From Gammaproteobacteria bacterium (GTDB lineage: Bacteria; Pseudomonadota; Gammaproteobacteria; Enterobacterales; Alteromonadaceae), in the NCBI GenBank assembly GCA_018222985.1, contig JAAEZG010000003.1, positions 1 through 64,000 of the forward strand: DNA of 64,000 bases. Direction: 5' to 3'. The notes beneath the pieces were generated by a model. It made no database searches, was not told where the DNA came from, and worked only from the letters and a program-made list of their open reading frames with translations. Position 1 is the first letter of the stretch, and each line of letters opens with the position of its first letter. Position numbers and translations under genes: made by a program. Positions 43,099-52,544 of the stretch are shown piece by piece.

Positions 43099-43770
43099 TT
43101 ACGACACAGACGCAAGCTGTTCGCGCATATCGCGAATCACTTTTGCGTAATCAGGTTGGTTAAATATCGCAGATCCTGCGACAAACATATCGGCGCCAGC
43201 TGCGGCAATTTCCGCAATATTATCGACTTTGACACCGCCGTCAATTTCTAAACGAATATCACGACCGCTGGCGTCGATAAGCTGTCGTGCTTGGCGCAGT
43301 TTATCCAGCGTGGCTGGAATAAATGACTGGCCGCCAAAGCCAGGGTTCACTGACATCAACAAAATGACATCGACTTTATCCAGCACATAATCTAAATAAT
43401 GCAATGGTGTTGCTGGGTTAAACACCAAGCCGGCTTGGCAGCCAGCGTCTTTGATTTGTTGTAGTGACCGGTCGATATGGGTCGATGCTTCTGGATGAAA
43501 GGTAATGATGGACGCGCCAGCTTTGGCGAAGTCGTCAATCATACGGTCCACCGGCTGCACCATTAAATGCACGTCAATTGGCGCGGTAACGCCGTAATCT
43601 CGTAAAGCCTTGCACACCATTGGACCGATGGTTAAGTTCGGCACAAAATGGTTGTCCATAACATCAAAGTGAACGACATCGGCGCCCGCTTCTAACACAT
43701 TTTCGACTTCTTCGCCTAGGCGCGCAAAGTCGGCTGATAGTATCGATGGAGCAATAAGAAAATCGCGCAT
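43099..43770 (-). CDS. rpe: Ribulose-phosphate 3-epimerase
   Basis: Rpe interconverts ribulose-5-phosphate and xylulose-5-phosphate in the pentose phosphate pathway. GAGGA just before the ATG at 43770 sets the start, giving 223 residues beginning [15 protein letters not shown]. The metal-binding and catalytic segments [18 protein letters not shown] and LEIDGGVK, and the closing VAGSAIF are present. trpS follows 19 bases downstream. Confidence 0.97.
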   Translation of the reverse strand: MRDFLIAPSILSADFARLGEEVENVLEAGADVVHFDVMDNHFVPNLTIGPMVCKALRDYGVTAPIDVHLMVQPVDRMIDDFAKAGASIITFHPEASTHIDRSLQQIKDAGCQAGLVFNPATPLHYLDYVLDKVDVILLMSVNPGFGGQSFIPATLDKLRQARQLIDASGRDIRLEIDGGVKVDNIAEIAAAGADMFVAGSAIFNQPDYAKVIRDMREQLASVS

Positions 43771-43930
43771 AATGTCCTCGCCGGTCACAAAGTTGCCATA
43801 GTGTACCAAAGGTGGCGCAACCCTTGCCACGCTTATGCTTAATTAAGCCTCAAAAAATAACAGAATAGAGTTGGCAGATTGGTTGATTTCTTGCTATTTT
43901 AGTAGCTCAATTATTAAGCGGAGGTTCTCC

Positions 43931-44233
43931 ATGAAACTGTCATTCATGTCAGTAGTGGTTGCAACAGGCTTTGTGCTCATCAGCGCAACGTCCGCTTATG
44001 CTTGGCAAAATGACCAAGCAAAAACCGTCAGTGAGTGCGAAGCGCTCATGAAAAACAGTGAACACGTTGACGCGCAATCTATCTGCCAAGCTCCTGAGCA
44101 AAGTGTTACATGGGGCGGTTGGTTCAGTGGCAAAAGCCGCTCAACCCAATTTCACTTCCTCGATTTATTTGAACTGCTCTTTGGTAGCGGTGAGTCAAAC
44201 CAACGCGACTATAACCGCCCAATAAGCGGTTAA
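43931..44233 (+). CDS. Small exported protein sharing a motif with DUF2970
   Basis: Function is unknown. GGAGG upstream of 43931 selects this ATG over an earlier in-frame one. The 100 residues have a signal peptide (about 1-24, ending AYA), a Cys pair (SECEAL and ICQAP) and a C-terminal segment LFGSGESNQRDYN. That segment resembles LFGVQSDKNRQRDFN in the DUF2970 protein encoded four bases downstream. The two genes are evidently co-transcribed. Confidence 0.65.
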   Translation: MKLSFMSVVVATGFVLISATSAYAWQNDQAKTVSECEALMKNSEHVDAQSICQAPEQSVTWGGWFSGKSRSTQFHFLDLFELLFGSGESNQRDYNRPISG

Positions 44234-44237
44234 CCCA

Positions 44238-44456
44238 ATGTCTGAACACATGCCCGAACAACAGCCACAAAAGCCTCGGTTCTGGGATATCGTTGTTAGT
44301 GTTCTAGCAGCTCTTTTTGGCGTGCAATCTGACAAAAATCGCCAACGCGACTTCAACCACGGTAACCCCGCGGTTTATGTCGCCATTGGCGCTGTGTTTG
44401 TCATTCTTTTCGTACTTACGCTGGTGCTGGTCGTTAGCTGGGTTGCTCCAGGCTAA
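44238..44456 (+). CDS. DUF2970 family small membrane protein
   Basis: DUF2970 proteins are short single-helix membrane proteins of unknown function found in gammaproteobacteria. The 72 residues carry the family motif VLAALFGVQSDKNRQRDF (about 21-38) followed by one transmembrane helix (about 47-68). The 3' end overlaps prlC tail to tail by 23 bases. Confidence 0.82.
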   Translation: MSEHMPEQQPQKPRFWDIVVSVLAALFGVQSDKNRQRDFNHGNPAVYVAIGAVFVILFVLTLVLVVSWVAPG

Positions 44457-46491
44457 CAATACCACTGTGGCGCAGCAGCGCATCCACACTTGGCTCACGC
44501 CCGCGAAACTCCTTAAATAGCTCCATCGCGTCACGCGAACCACCGCGCTCTAAAATAGCCCGAAGAAAGTCCTGCCCGGTATCACGATTGAAAATACCCT
44601 CTTCTTCAAAGCGCGAATAGGCGTCTGCAGACAATACTTCGGCCCACTTATAGCTGTAGTAACCTGCCGCATAACCGCCGGCAAAAATATGCCCAAAGCC
44701 ATGTTGAAAACGGTTGTACGCTGGCGGCTTGCGCACTGCAACCTGTTCACGAACCGCATCAAGCGTTTGCTGAATTGTGTCGCCATCTGCTGGGTTGTAG
44801 TCACGGTGTATGCGCAAGTCAAACAGACTAAACTCCAATTGCCGAACCATTTGCATGGCCGACTGAAAATTACGTGCAGCTAGCATGTTATCAAGCAGCT
44901 CTTGTGGCAAGGGTTCGCCCGTTTCATAGTGCCCAGAAATCATCGCCAATGCTTCCGGTTCCCAGCACCAGTTTTCTAAAAATTGTGACGGCAGTTCAAC
45001 CGCATCCCAAGCCACGCCGTTAATACCTGACACGCCAGCCACATCTACTTTGGTGAGCATATGGTGCAACCCATGACCAAATTCATGAAACAAGGTCAGC
45101 ACTTCATCATGGGTAAACAGCGCCGGCTTACCGCCGACAGGCTTATTAAAATTACAGGTTAAATAGGCTACCGGTAACTGCAATTGGTGTTGTGCGGTAA
45201 TTCGACGCACCGCGCATTCAGCCATCCATGCACCGCCGCGCTTACCCGTGCGAGCATACAAATCAAGGAAGAAACTACCGCGCACATCGCCATTGTTGTC
45301 GGTAATAACGAAGTAACGTACCTGAGGGTGCCAGGTTTCGACGTTTTCTTGCTCTTCAATACGTAACCCAAATAACGTCTGTACCACGTTAAATAAGCCA
45401 CTCACAACCTGTTGCTCAGGAAAATAAGGGCGTAGTTGCTCATCAGAAATAGCATAACGCTGTTGTTTCAGCTTTTCGCTGTAATAGGCAACGTCCCAAG
45501 CTTCTAGGTGTGTAACACCAAAGTTTTGCTGTGCAAAATCAAGCACTTCTTGGTAGTCTTGGCGCGCTTGCGGTAGCGAATGCTGCGCTAAGTCCATTAA
45601 AAACTGTTCAACCTGCGCCGATGACTCCGCCATTTTGGTTGCCAAGCTCAGTTCGGCATAATTGGCAAAGCCGAGTAACTGTGCCAGCTCATGGCGCAGT
45701 GCCAAGGTTTCGGCCATGATCGCACTGTTGTCATATTGGCCAGCCTGAGGCCCCTGTTCAGACGCTCGGGTGCAAAAGGCGTCATACATAATACGTCGTA
45801 ATTCTTGATTATCGGCGTAGGTCATTACCGGCAAATAACTCGGAAAATCTAAGCCAAAACGCCAGCCTTGTTGCTCATGTTCTTCGGCAGCAGCTTTGGC
45901 TGCGGCAAGCGCACTCTCAGGTAAACCCGCTAACTCGGCTTCATCGGTCACTAAATAGTGCCAGCCGTCAGTTGCATCCAATAAGTGATTACTAAACTGC
46001 GAAGACAACTCAGATAGTTTGGTCTGAATTTCAGCGTAACGTTGTTTCTTCTCAGGGGGTAGTGCAATACCCGACAGTTCAAAGTCACGCAAGGTGTCGG
46101 TGACCACTTTGCGCTGTGCTTCAGTTAAATTGACGAAGTTGTCACTGCCGTGTAGTGCTTTAAACCCTTGATACAAGCCTTCATGCTGACCAACAAAGGT
46201 GCCGTAATCTGACAATAGCGGCAAACACTGGTCATGGGCAGCGCGTAAGTCGGCTGAGCTAACCACCGCGTTTAAATGCGATACTGGCGACCAGCTGCGT
46301 TCCAATAGGTCATCAACCTGTTCAAGTGGCTCAACCAACCCTTCCCAGCTAAAATCGCCCGTAGCAACCACCTGCTCGATGGTTTGTTTACAATCGGCAA
46401 TTCGTTGCGTTATCGCTTCGACTATGTGCTCAGGTTGTATGGCAGAAAATGGCGGTAAATGGTAATCACTGAGCAAAGGGTTTTGACTCAT
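44434..46491 (-). CDS. prlC: Oligopeptidase A
   Basis: PrlC is a cytoplasmic zinc metallopeptidase (family M3) that degrades short peptides, including cleaved signal peptides. The 685 residues match E. coli (680). The zinc site HEFGHGLHH lies near residue 470, with the downstream glutamate in AWDAVELPSQFLENW. It and the DPP IV-like gene are divergent, and it lies near gor, as in E. coli. Confidence 0.96.
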   Translation of the reverse strand: MSQNPLLSDYHLPPFSAIQPEHIVEAITQRIADCKQTIEQVVATGDFSWEGLVEPLEQVDDLLERSWSPVSHLNAVVSSADLRAAHDQCLPLLSDYGTFVGQHEGLYQGFKALHGSDNFVNLTEAQRKVVTDTLRDFELSGIALPPEKKQRYAEIQTKLSELSSQFSNHLLDATDGWHYLVTDEAELAGLPESALAAAKAAAEEHEQQGWRFGLDFPSYLPVMTYADNQELRRIMYDAFCTRASEQGPQAGQYDNSAIMAETLALRHELAQLLGFANYAELSLATKMAESSAQVEQFLMDLAQHSLPQARQDYQEVLDFAQQNFGVTHLEAWDVAYYSEKLKQQRYAISDEQLRPYFPEQQVVSGLFNVVQTLFGLRIEEQENVETWHPQVRYFVITDNNGDVRGSFFLDLYARTGKRGGAWMAECAVRRITAQHQLQLPVAYLTCNFNKPVGGKPALFTHDEVLTLFHEFGHGLHHMLTKVDVAGVSGINGVAWDAVELPSQFLENWCWEPEALAMISGHYETGEPLPQELLDNMLAARNFQSAMQMVRQLEFSLFDLRIHRDYNPADGDTIQQTLDAVREQVAVRKPPAYNRFQHGFGHIFAGGYAAGYYSYKWAEVLSADAYSRFEEEGIFNRDTGQDFLRAILERGGSRDAMELFKEFRGREPSVDALLRHSGIVSLEQPS

Positions 46492-46646
46492 ACAACTTCC
46501 TCTTGAATAATGCGCATATACGCGAAGTAAGCGCGAACTGAATAATGACTTAATTGACGCTCAATTCGCACTCTCAATTCTGCTTTAATTATGGGTCTTG
46601 TTGGCTTTTTTCAAGGCACAACACGACCTAACAACAGGGAACTATT

Positions 46647-48932
46647 ATGACAACACACACCGCAAGTTGGTTGCGTCATACGGCACTAGGCATAGCAACC
46701 GCTGTATTGATATCAGGTTGTAGCACACTTCCTGGCGCCAGTGAACCAGCGCCAGTGACATCTGCAGATGAATCGCATATTAATCTCGACGCGCTGTATG
46801 CTGAAGGCAAATATAACGCCCGCGGCGTAGGCCCAACCCGTTGGTTAGCTGATGGTAGTGGCTATACAGTATTAGAAAGCGCAGCAACGGGCGGCCATGA
46901 CTTAGTGCGTTATCATCCAGAAACCCAACAACGCACCGTGTTAGTCAAAGCCGATGAAGTTCGCCCATCAGCCAATGAAGAGCCCCTGCAGATTGCCGAT
47001 TACAGCTGGTCAGAAGACGGCGATAAGTTACTCATATTCACCAACACCAAGCGCTCGTGGCGTACGCATACCCTGGGCGACTATTGGGTGTTTGATCTCA
47101 ACAGCAAGCGCCTACAAAAACTGGGCGGCCAAGCTGAACCCTCTACCTTGCAATTTGCCAAGTTTGATCCGCAAGGTCATCGCGTTGCCTACGTAATGAA
47201 AAACAACATTTACGTGGAAGAGCTTGCAAATTCACGCATTACTCAGCTTACGCAAGACGGCAACGCCACCATCGTCAATGGCACTTTTGACTGGGTCAAC
47301 GAAGAAGAGTTTTTCTTACGCGATGGTTTTCGCTGGAGCCCTGACGGTAAGTCTATTGCCTATTGGCAGCTAGACACCGAGGGTACCCCGTTGTTCACCA
47401 TGATTAACAACACCGATGCGTTGTACCCGACATTAAAACAGTTTCCGTACCCAAAAGTAGGTGAAACCAATGCAGCAATGCGCATTGGCGTCATGCCGGC
47501 AAGCGGCGGTAAAACCACTTGGATGAAAGTACCTGGCGACGCCCGCCAACATTATTTGGTGCGCATGCAATGGGCCGGTAATAGCCAGCAGCTACTCATT
47601 CAACAATTAACCCGCTCGCAAGCGGTCAATAAGGCGTTTCTGGCCAACGCTAAATCAGGCGCCGTACGTGAACTTTTGCAAGAAACCACCGACAGCTGGG
47701 CTGAATATGTTGACGACGTACAGTTTATTGACCAAGGCCAAGCATTTACTTGGTTAAGCGAGCGCAGCGGCTTCCGCCACATTTATGTGGTGCAACGCGA
47801 CACTGGGCGACTAAGCACCATCACCCGCGGTAACTGGGACGTCATTGAAGTACTACAAATTAATCCAAAAACCGGTTGGGTGTACTTTATTGCCTCACCA
47901 GAAACCCCACTTGAGCGCTATTTGTTCCGCGCTAGCTTAGACGGCAGTGGCAAGCTTGAACGCTTAACGCCAGACCAGCCTGGCACGCACAGCTATCAGC
48001 TTTCTGCAGACGCGAAATACGCCGTGCATACTTTTACCGACGTGAACACCATGCCGGTGGTGGACATGATTAGCCTGCCCGATCACCAAAGCATTCGCGT
48101 TATTAAAGATAACAACCAAGCACAAGATGCATTTGATAAGCTCAAACGCGGCGTGTTTGAATTTTTTCAAGTGGAAGCCCGCGACGGCTTAAAACTTGAC
48201 GGCTTTTTGATGAAGCCCGCTGATTTTGACCCCAACAAAAAGTACCCTATTGTATTTTATGTCTATGGCGAGCCATGGGGGCAAACCGTCAGCAACAGCT
48301 GGGGCGGTGAACGCTTTATGTTTCACAACTACTTAACCCAACAAGGTTATATCGTTGCCTCGGTGGATAACCGTGGCACACGCTCGCCGCGGGGTTTTGA
48401 ATGGCGCCGTTCTATTTATAAAAACCTCGGTGTTGTTACTGTGCGCGACCAATACGATGCGCTGCAAGCCATGCTCGACCGCTGGGCCTTCATTGATGCC
48501 AATCGGGTGGGTATTTGGGGCCACAGTGGTGGTGGTTCGCAAACATTAAATGCGCTGTTCCGCTACCCAGACGCTTATCATGTGGGCATGGCCTTAGCAC
48601 CAGTGCCTGATCTGACCTTGTACGACACCATTTACCAAGAACGTTATTCAGGTTTGCTACCCGAGTCGGCCGAAAGTTACCGCGAAACATCGGCCATTAC
48701 CCACGCCCAAAACTTACAAGGCGACTTGTTGCTAGTGCACGGTACCGGCGATGACAATGTGCATTTTCAAGGCTCAGAACGCTTAGTGAATGAGTTGGTA
48801 AAACATGGCAAGCAATTTGATTATTTTGCTTACCCTAATCGTACCCATGGTATTGCCGAAGGCGAAGGCACAACGCAACACTTACGAACCATGATGGTTG
48901 AATTTTTAAAGCAAAACTTACCGGCCAACTAA
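46647..48932 (+). CDS. Dipeptidyl-peptidase IV-like lipoprotein (family S9)
   Basis: The enzyme is expected to remove dipeptides, typically after proline, from peptides in the envelope. The 761 residues have a lipoprotein signal ending LISGC, an N-terminal beta-propeller (DPP IV N domain, about 80-480) and a C-terminal alpha/beta-hydrolase domain. The nucleophile serine is in GHSGGGSQT (near 626), with the acid in GTGDDNVHF (near 702) and the histidine in RTHG (near 734). GHSGGG replaces the GWSYGG of classical DPP IV, so specificity may differ. Confidence 0.9.
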   Translation: MTTHTASWLRHTALGIATAVLISGCSTLPGASEPAPVTSADESHINLDALYAEGKYNARGVGPTRWLADGSGYTVLESAATGGHDLVRYHPETQQRTVLVKADEVRPSANEEPLQIADYSWSEDGDKLLIFTNTKRSWRTHTLGDYWVFDLNSKRLQKLGGQAEPSTLQFAKFDPQGHRVAYVMKNNIYVEELANSRITQLTQDGNATIVNGTFDWVNEEEFFLRDGFRWSPDGKSIAYWQLDTEGTPLFTMINNTDALYPTLKQFPYPKVGETNAAMRIGVMPASGGKTTWMKVPGDARQHYLVRMQWAGNSQQLLIQQLTRSQAVNKAFLANAKSGAVRELLQETTDSWAEYVDDVQFIDQGQAFTWLSERSGFRHIYVVQRDTGRLSTITRGNWDVIEVLQINPKTGWVYFIASPETPLERYLFRASLDGSGKLERLTPDQPGTHSYQLSADAKYAVHTFTDVNTMPVVDMISLPDHQSIRVIKDNNQAQDAFDKLKRGVFEFFQVEARDGLKLDGFLMKPADFDPNKKYPIVFYVYGEPWGQTVSNSWGGERFMFHNYLTQQGYIVASVDNRGTRSPRGFEWRRSIYKNLGVVTVRDQYDALQAMLDRWAFIDANRVGIWGHSGGGSQTLNALFRYPDAYHVGMALAPVPDLTLYDTIYQERYSGLLPESAESYRETSAITHAQNLQGDLLLVHGTGDDNVHFQGSERLVNELVKHGKQFDYFAYPNRTHGIAEGEGTTQHLRTMMVEFLKQNLPAN

Positions 48933-48942
48933 GCTCTTTGAG

Positions 48943-49650
48943 TTACACCTGGTAATCTAAGTAATCCGCGTTAAGCACGGTGATGCCGTGCTTACGCAAC
49001 CACACTTCCGCATCTTGAAAGTCTGGCGAGTGGCGCTCAACCAACTGCCAAAACGCTCGGCTATGGTTAAACTCACGCAAATGACACAGTTCATGAATAA
49101 CCACGTTGCGCACCACCCACTCTGGCGCTATCCATAGTTTCCAAGTGAATTTTAATTCGCCCTGACGCGTACAGTGCCCCCATTTACTACGAAAGTCGCC
49201 CACCGACCAACCACTTGGGTTCAAGCCATGCTGCTCGGGCCACTGCGCAAAGAATTCATCAAGCCAAACGTGCGCCTGCTGTTTATACCAAGCCACAATC
49301 GACAGCCGTGGCTCTCGGTCGCCATGACTACGCGGCGTTATGGTAGCGATAAGCTGAGCGCCTTGGCGCGTTACCTGCTTACGACTAGCATGCTCGACCA
49401 CTAACTGCAGCGGCTCACTTAACCAACGCAGACGCTCTCCGGTTTGCCACTGCCGACGCTGCAACCGACCTAATTGTTGCTGCTGCCGCGACAAGTGACG
49501 CTCCACCCATTCGCGCTTCTGCTCAACAAACTGCTGAATGGTCTGTTCGCTCATATGCCACGGAGCCTGCACGACGAGCTCTCCGTGCTGAACTTTTAAG
49601 GCTAAGTTGCGCCGCCGTTTGCTGCGATTAATGCTATAGCTTGATGTCAT
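48943..49650 (-). CDS. YgjP-like metal-dependent hydrolase (DUF45, M48-like)
   Basis: This family has a zinc-protease-like motif but no well-established substrate. The 235 residues show the metal motif HELCH in VIHELCHLREFNHSRAFW (near residue 185), the preceding KWGHCTRQGELKFTWKL and a basic N-terminal half. It converges on the DPP IV-like gene, ten bases from its stop. Confidence 0.85.
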   Translation of the reverse strand: MTSSYSINRSKRRRNLALKVQHGELVVQAPWHMSEQTIQQFVEQKREWVERHLSRQQQQLGRLQRRQWQTGERLRWLSEPLQLVVEHASRKQVTRQGAQLIATITPRSHGDREPRLSIVAWYKQQAHVWLDEFFAQWPEQHGLNPSGWSVGDFRSKWGHCTRQGELKFTWKLWIAPEWVVRNVVIHELCHLREFNHSRAFWQLVERHSPDFQDAEVWLRKHGITVLNADYLDYQV

Positions 49651-49829
49651 GGATTCTTACCGCAAATTACTGCCATAAATTAAGGTCGTCGATTGAGGTC
49701 ATCGTTTTTTTCGGCTCATTTTTGGTCACTTACCGCTCGGGTTGCATTGCACCGCGTGGCAATTTCGGCGATCATAGTCATCTTTATGGACTTAATTCAA
49801 CACGCTAGCATGTCTTAGGAGTAAAGCAC

Positions 49830-51182
49830 ATGACTCGACATTACGATTACCTGGCAATCGGCGCCGGCAGTGGCGGCATTGCATCAGCTAACCGCGCAGC
49901 CATTCGTGGCGCTAAAGCCGCTGTTATTGAAGCAAAAGCGGTTGGTGGAACCTGCGTTAATGTTGGTTGCGTACCGAAAAAAGTCATGTGGTATGGCGCT
50001 CATATTGCTGAGGCAATTAAATACAGCTCGGCTTACGGCTTTAACATTGAACAAAAAGGCTTCGACTGGGCCACGCTAGTGAAAAACCGCGAAGCCTATA
50101 TTGAGCGCATTCATGGGGGTTACAAACGCGGCTTTGAAAGTAACGGTGTCGAATACATTGAAGGCTTTGCCCGCTTTGTTGACGCCAACACCGTCGAAGT
50201 GAACGGCGAACACATTACCGCTGACCACATTACCATTGCTGTGGGTGGTCGAGCGATGATTCCTGACGTACCTGGTGCCGAATATGGTATTGACTCAGAT
50301 GGCTTCTTTGCGATGAATGAGCGCCCTAACAAAGCCGTTGTGGTTGGTGCTGGTTATATTGCGGTAGAAATTGCTGGGGTATTACACGCCCTTGGCAGTG
50401 ATGCGCACTTGCTGGTTCGTGGCGACCGCCCGCTGCGTTATTTCGACCATGATATTACCAACGCCCTGCTTGAGCGCCTAAAACAAGACGGCCCAGAGCT
50501 ACACACCGGTTGTATTATTGATCGCGTTGAAAAAAATGATGACGGCTTGCTCAGTGTCTATTGTGAAAACGGCCAAGTTATTGAGGGCGTAGACTGTTTA
50601 GTTTGGGCCATTGGTCGGGAACCAGCAACGGACAAAATTAACTTAGCGGCAGCTGGTGTGCAGGCCGATGCGCATGGGTTTATTCGCACCGATAAATACC
50701 AAAACACCAATGTGAAAGGCATTTATGCGGTTGGCGATATTACCGGTGAGGCACAGTTAACGCCGGTTGCCATCAAAGCTGGCCGTTTGCTTGCTGAGCG
50801 TTTGTTTAATAAAGACATGCCAGACGCGCACATGGATTACAGCTTAATACCGACTATTGTATTTAGTCATCCAACCATTGGTACCGTGGGCTTAACGGAA
50901 GCCGAAGCGCGTGAAGTGCACGGCGACGCCGTTAAAGTTTATAAGTCTCAATTTGCAGCCATGTATAACGCAGTTACGCCACATCGTGCGCTCAGTACAT
51001 TTAAGTTAGTGTGCGCGGGCCCAGAAGAGCGCGTCATTGGTTTGCATGGTATTGGCGAAGGCATGGATGAAATTTTACAAGGCTTCGCGGTCGCTATGAA
51101 AATGGGCGCAACCAAGGCTGATTTTGATGCCACGGTAGCACTGCACCCAACGAGCGCAGAAGAGTTCGTCACCCTGCGGTAG
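49830..51182 (+). CDS. gor: Glutathione-disulfide reductase
   Basis: Gor regenerates glutathione with NADPH. The 450 residues equal E. coli Gor. The FAD-binding [10 protein letters not shown] opens the protein, the redox disulfide is Cys42-Cys47 in [13 protein letters not shown], a second Rossmann motif is [11 protein letters not shown], and the catalytic histidine of the partner subunit is His439 in [10 protein letters not shown] stem-loop lies just after the stop codon. Confidence 0.97.
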   Translation: MTRHYDYLAIGAGSGGIASANRAAIRGAKAAVIEAKAVGGTCVNVGCVPKKVMWYGAHIAEAIKYSSAYGFNIEQKGFDWATLVKNREAYIERIHGGYKRGFESNGVEYIEGFARFVDANTVEVNGEHITADHITIAVGGRAMIPDVPGAEYGIDSDGFFAMNERPNKAVVVGAGYIAVEIAGVLHALGSDAHLLVRGDRPLRYFDHDITNALLERLKQDGPELHTGCIIDRVEKNDDGLLSVYCENGQVIEGVDCLVWAIGREPATDKINLAAAGVQADAHGFIRTDKYQNTNVKGIYAVGDITGEAQLTPVAIKAGRLLAERLFNKDMPDAHMDYSLIPTIVFSHPTIGTVGLTEAEAREVHGDAVKVYKSQFAAMYNAVTPHRALSTFKLVCAGPEERVIGLHGIGEGMDEILQGFAVAMKMGATKADFDATVALHPTSAEEFVTLR

Positions 51183-51192
51183 CCGTGACAGG

Positions 51193-51213
51193 CGTGCGGC
51201 TTAACCCCGCACG
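51193..51213. terminator. Stem-loop between gor and the Tag-like gene
   Basis: CGTGCGG (51193-51199) and CCGCACG (51207-51213) form a 7-bp stem with a seven-base loop between converging genes. No T-run follows on either strand, so termination is only suggested. Confidence 0.35.
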
Positions 51214-51214
51214 T

Positions 51215-51889
51215 CTATCCCCGTACATCTATCGACATCGACAAAATACGCGACAAATGGCTATATGGCATGCCGGTTTCCGCATGCCATTGATTAAACA
51301 CGCGTTGAATTTGCTCGGCGCCACGCTTGCTATAGGGTGATGCGTCAAGCAACTTGTGATTACGCAATGCGGTAAGGTTATCGGGCGTTAACAGATAACC
51401 ATCCCACCCAACACGTCGCAGCACATGCTGGGCTGCGGTTCCACCTAAGCGCGCGCCATGTTTTTTCAAATAAGCCAATAACTGGTGTTGCTCTGAGCGC
51501 GGCCAGTTCGCCAAAAACGCACCAAAACTGCCATGTTGCTCTGCAACCTCAACAATCATGCGTGCATTAAGCGGAACCGTGGCGATTTTTTGTGGGTTGC
51601 GAACAATACGCGTGTCGCGGGCTAACTCGTCAAGCCGCTCAGGGGGGACCTGTTGCCAGTAAATAGGCAAAAAACCGGCGAACGCATCTTCAAAACCTTG
51701 CCATTTATTCTTAATAACTTGCCACGCAAAGCCTGCACGAAATACACAGCGGGTTATTTCCGCCAAAATTCGGTCATCGCTTATTTCGCGAATTTGTTCA
51801 TTCGCAGCAACACTGGGTAAACGCCCAGCAATTTCCTGTTGGCTACCATGGCGTGCTATCGCTTGGTCGTAAAAGTACGAAAACTTCAT
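51215..51889 (-). CDS. DNA-3-methyladenine glycosylase I-like protein
   Basis: Tag-family enzymes excise 3-methyladenine from alkylated DNA. The 224 residues carry the family core ILAEITRCVFRAGFAWQVI and NKWQGFEDAF, and later KHGARLGG and LRRVGWDGYLLT. It belongs to the longer, divergent Tag branch rather than the E. coli-type one, so the call is to family level. It overlaps the GNAT gene by four bases. Confidence 0.78.
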   Translation of the reverse strand: MKFSYFYDQAIARHGSQQEIAGRLPSVAANEQIREISDDRILAEITRCVFRAGFAWQVIKNKWQGFEDAFAGFLPIYWQQVPPERLDELARDTRIVRNPQKIATVPLNARMIVEVAEQHGSFGAFLANWPRSEQHQLLAYLKKHGARLGGTAAQHVLRRVGWDGYLLTPDNLTALRNHKLLDASPYSKRGAEQIQRVFNQWHAETGMPYSHLSRILSMSIDVRG

Positions 51890-52446
51890 GAGTGTGCTGC
51901 CAAGCCATTAATGCCACAGCTATAAAGCACAACTTGCACCGGCCCAAGCGGGTCCGGGTGAAGATACTCAGATTGAAAAGTCATACCTAGCTTTTGCATC
52001 ACCTTTATTGATGCCTTGTTGTCTGGCTTTGCGATGGCGCTAACTCGGCTAATCTCGGCATTAGCTTGGCTTACTTGCAGCGCAATGTGACGAGCCGCTT
52101 CGGTAGCAATACCTTGGCCCCATAAACTGCGTTTAAAGCGCCAGCCCAATTCTAAATTAGTGTCGTCTCGTTGCTCATTGAAAAAATGCATTGGCCGCGT
52201 AAGCACCCAGCCCAAAAAGTCGTTGGTCGATTTATGGTGAATTGCCCATATTCCCCAACCGCGCTCGGCGTTTCTATAGGACATCATGCGCGGAATATAG
52301 ACGTCATTGATCTCTTCACGTGTGGTCATTTTACCGTTCGTTAAATACTTCATAACTTCAGTGTCTTGATCAAGCTCGAACAATAGGTCTGCGTCATTCT
52401 CGTCCATTAAACGAAAGCTAAATCGGTTAGAGTCTTTAATATTCAT
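51886..52446 (-). CDS. GNAT family N-acetyltransferase (RimJ/RimL-like)
   Basis: GNAT enzymes transfer acetyl from acetyl-CoA to an amine; the substrate here is unknown. The 186 residues show LMDENDADLLFELDQDTEV at the N-terminus, the acetyl-CoA-binding loop around RSLWGQGIATEAARH, and the following NKASIKVMQKLGM typical of the RimJ/RimL group. The start of the glycosylase gene overlaps its stop. Confidence 0.85.
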   Translation of the reverse strand: MNIKDSNRFSFRLMDENDADLLFELDQDTEVMKYLTNGKMTTREEINDVYIPRMMSYRNAERGWGIWAIHHKSTNDFLGWVLTRPMHFFNEQRDDTNLELGWRFKRSLWGQGIATEAARHIALQVSQANAEISRVSAIAKPDNKASIKVMQKLGMTFQSEYLHPDPLGPVQVVLYSCGINGLAAHS

Positions 52447-52470
52447 GATGCCCTAGAATAATGTGCTGAA

Positions 52471-52513
52471 AAATAAAAAGGTAGAAAGCCATAGTATTCA
52501 GCTTTCTACCTTT
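52471..52513 (-). terminator. Intrinsic terminator after the DUF3300 gene
   Basis: AAAGGTAGAAAGC (52477-52489) pairs with GCTTTCTACCTTT (52501-52513) around an 11-base loop. On the minus strand a T-rich tail (CTTTTTATTTTT) follows, so it ends the DUF3300 transcript before the GNAT gene. Confidence 0.8.
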
Positions 52514-52544
52514 AGTTTCAATGTAAAACCCCGTTCAAACTGGG

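Noticed and set aside
46560-46580. Two copies of CTCAATTC upstream of the DPP IV-like gene.
   Set aside because: The copies are short, the spacing is not typical of a known regulator, and no promoter could be aligned with them.
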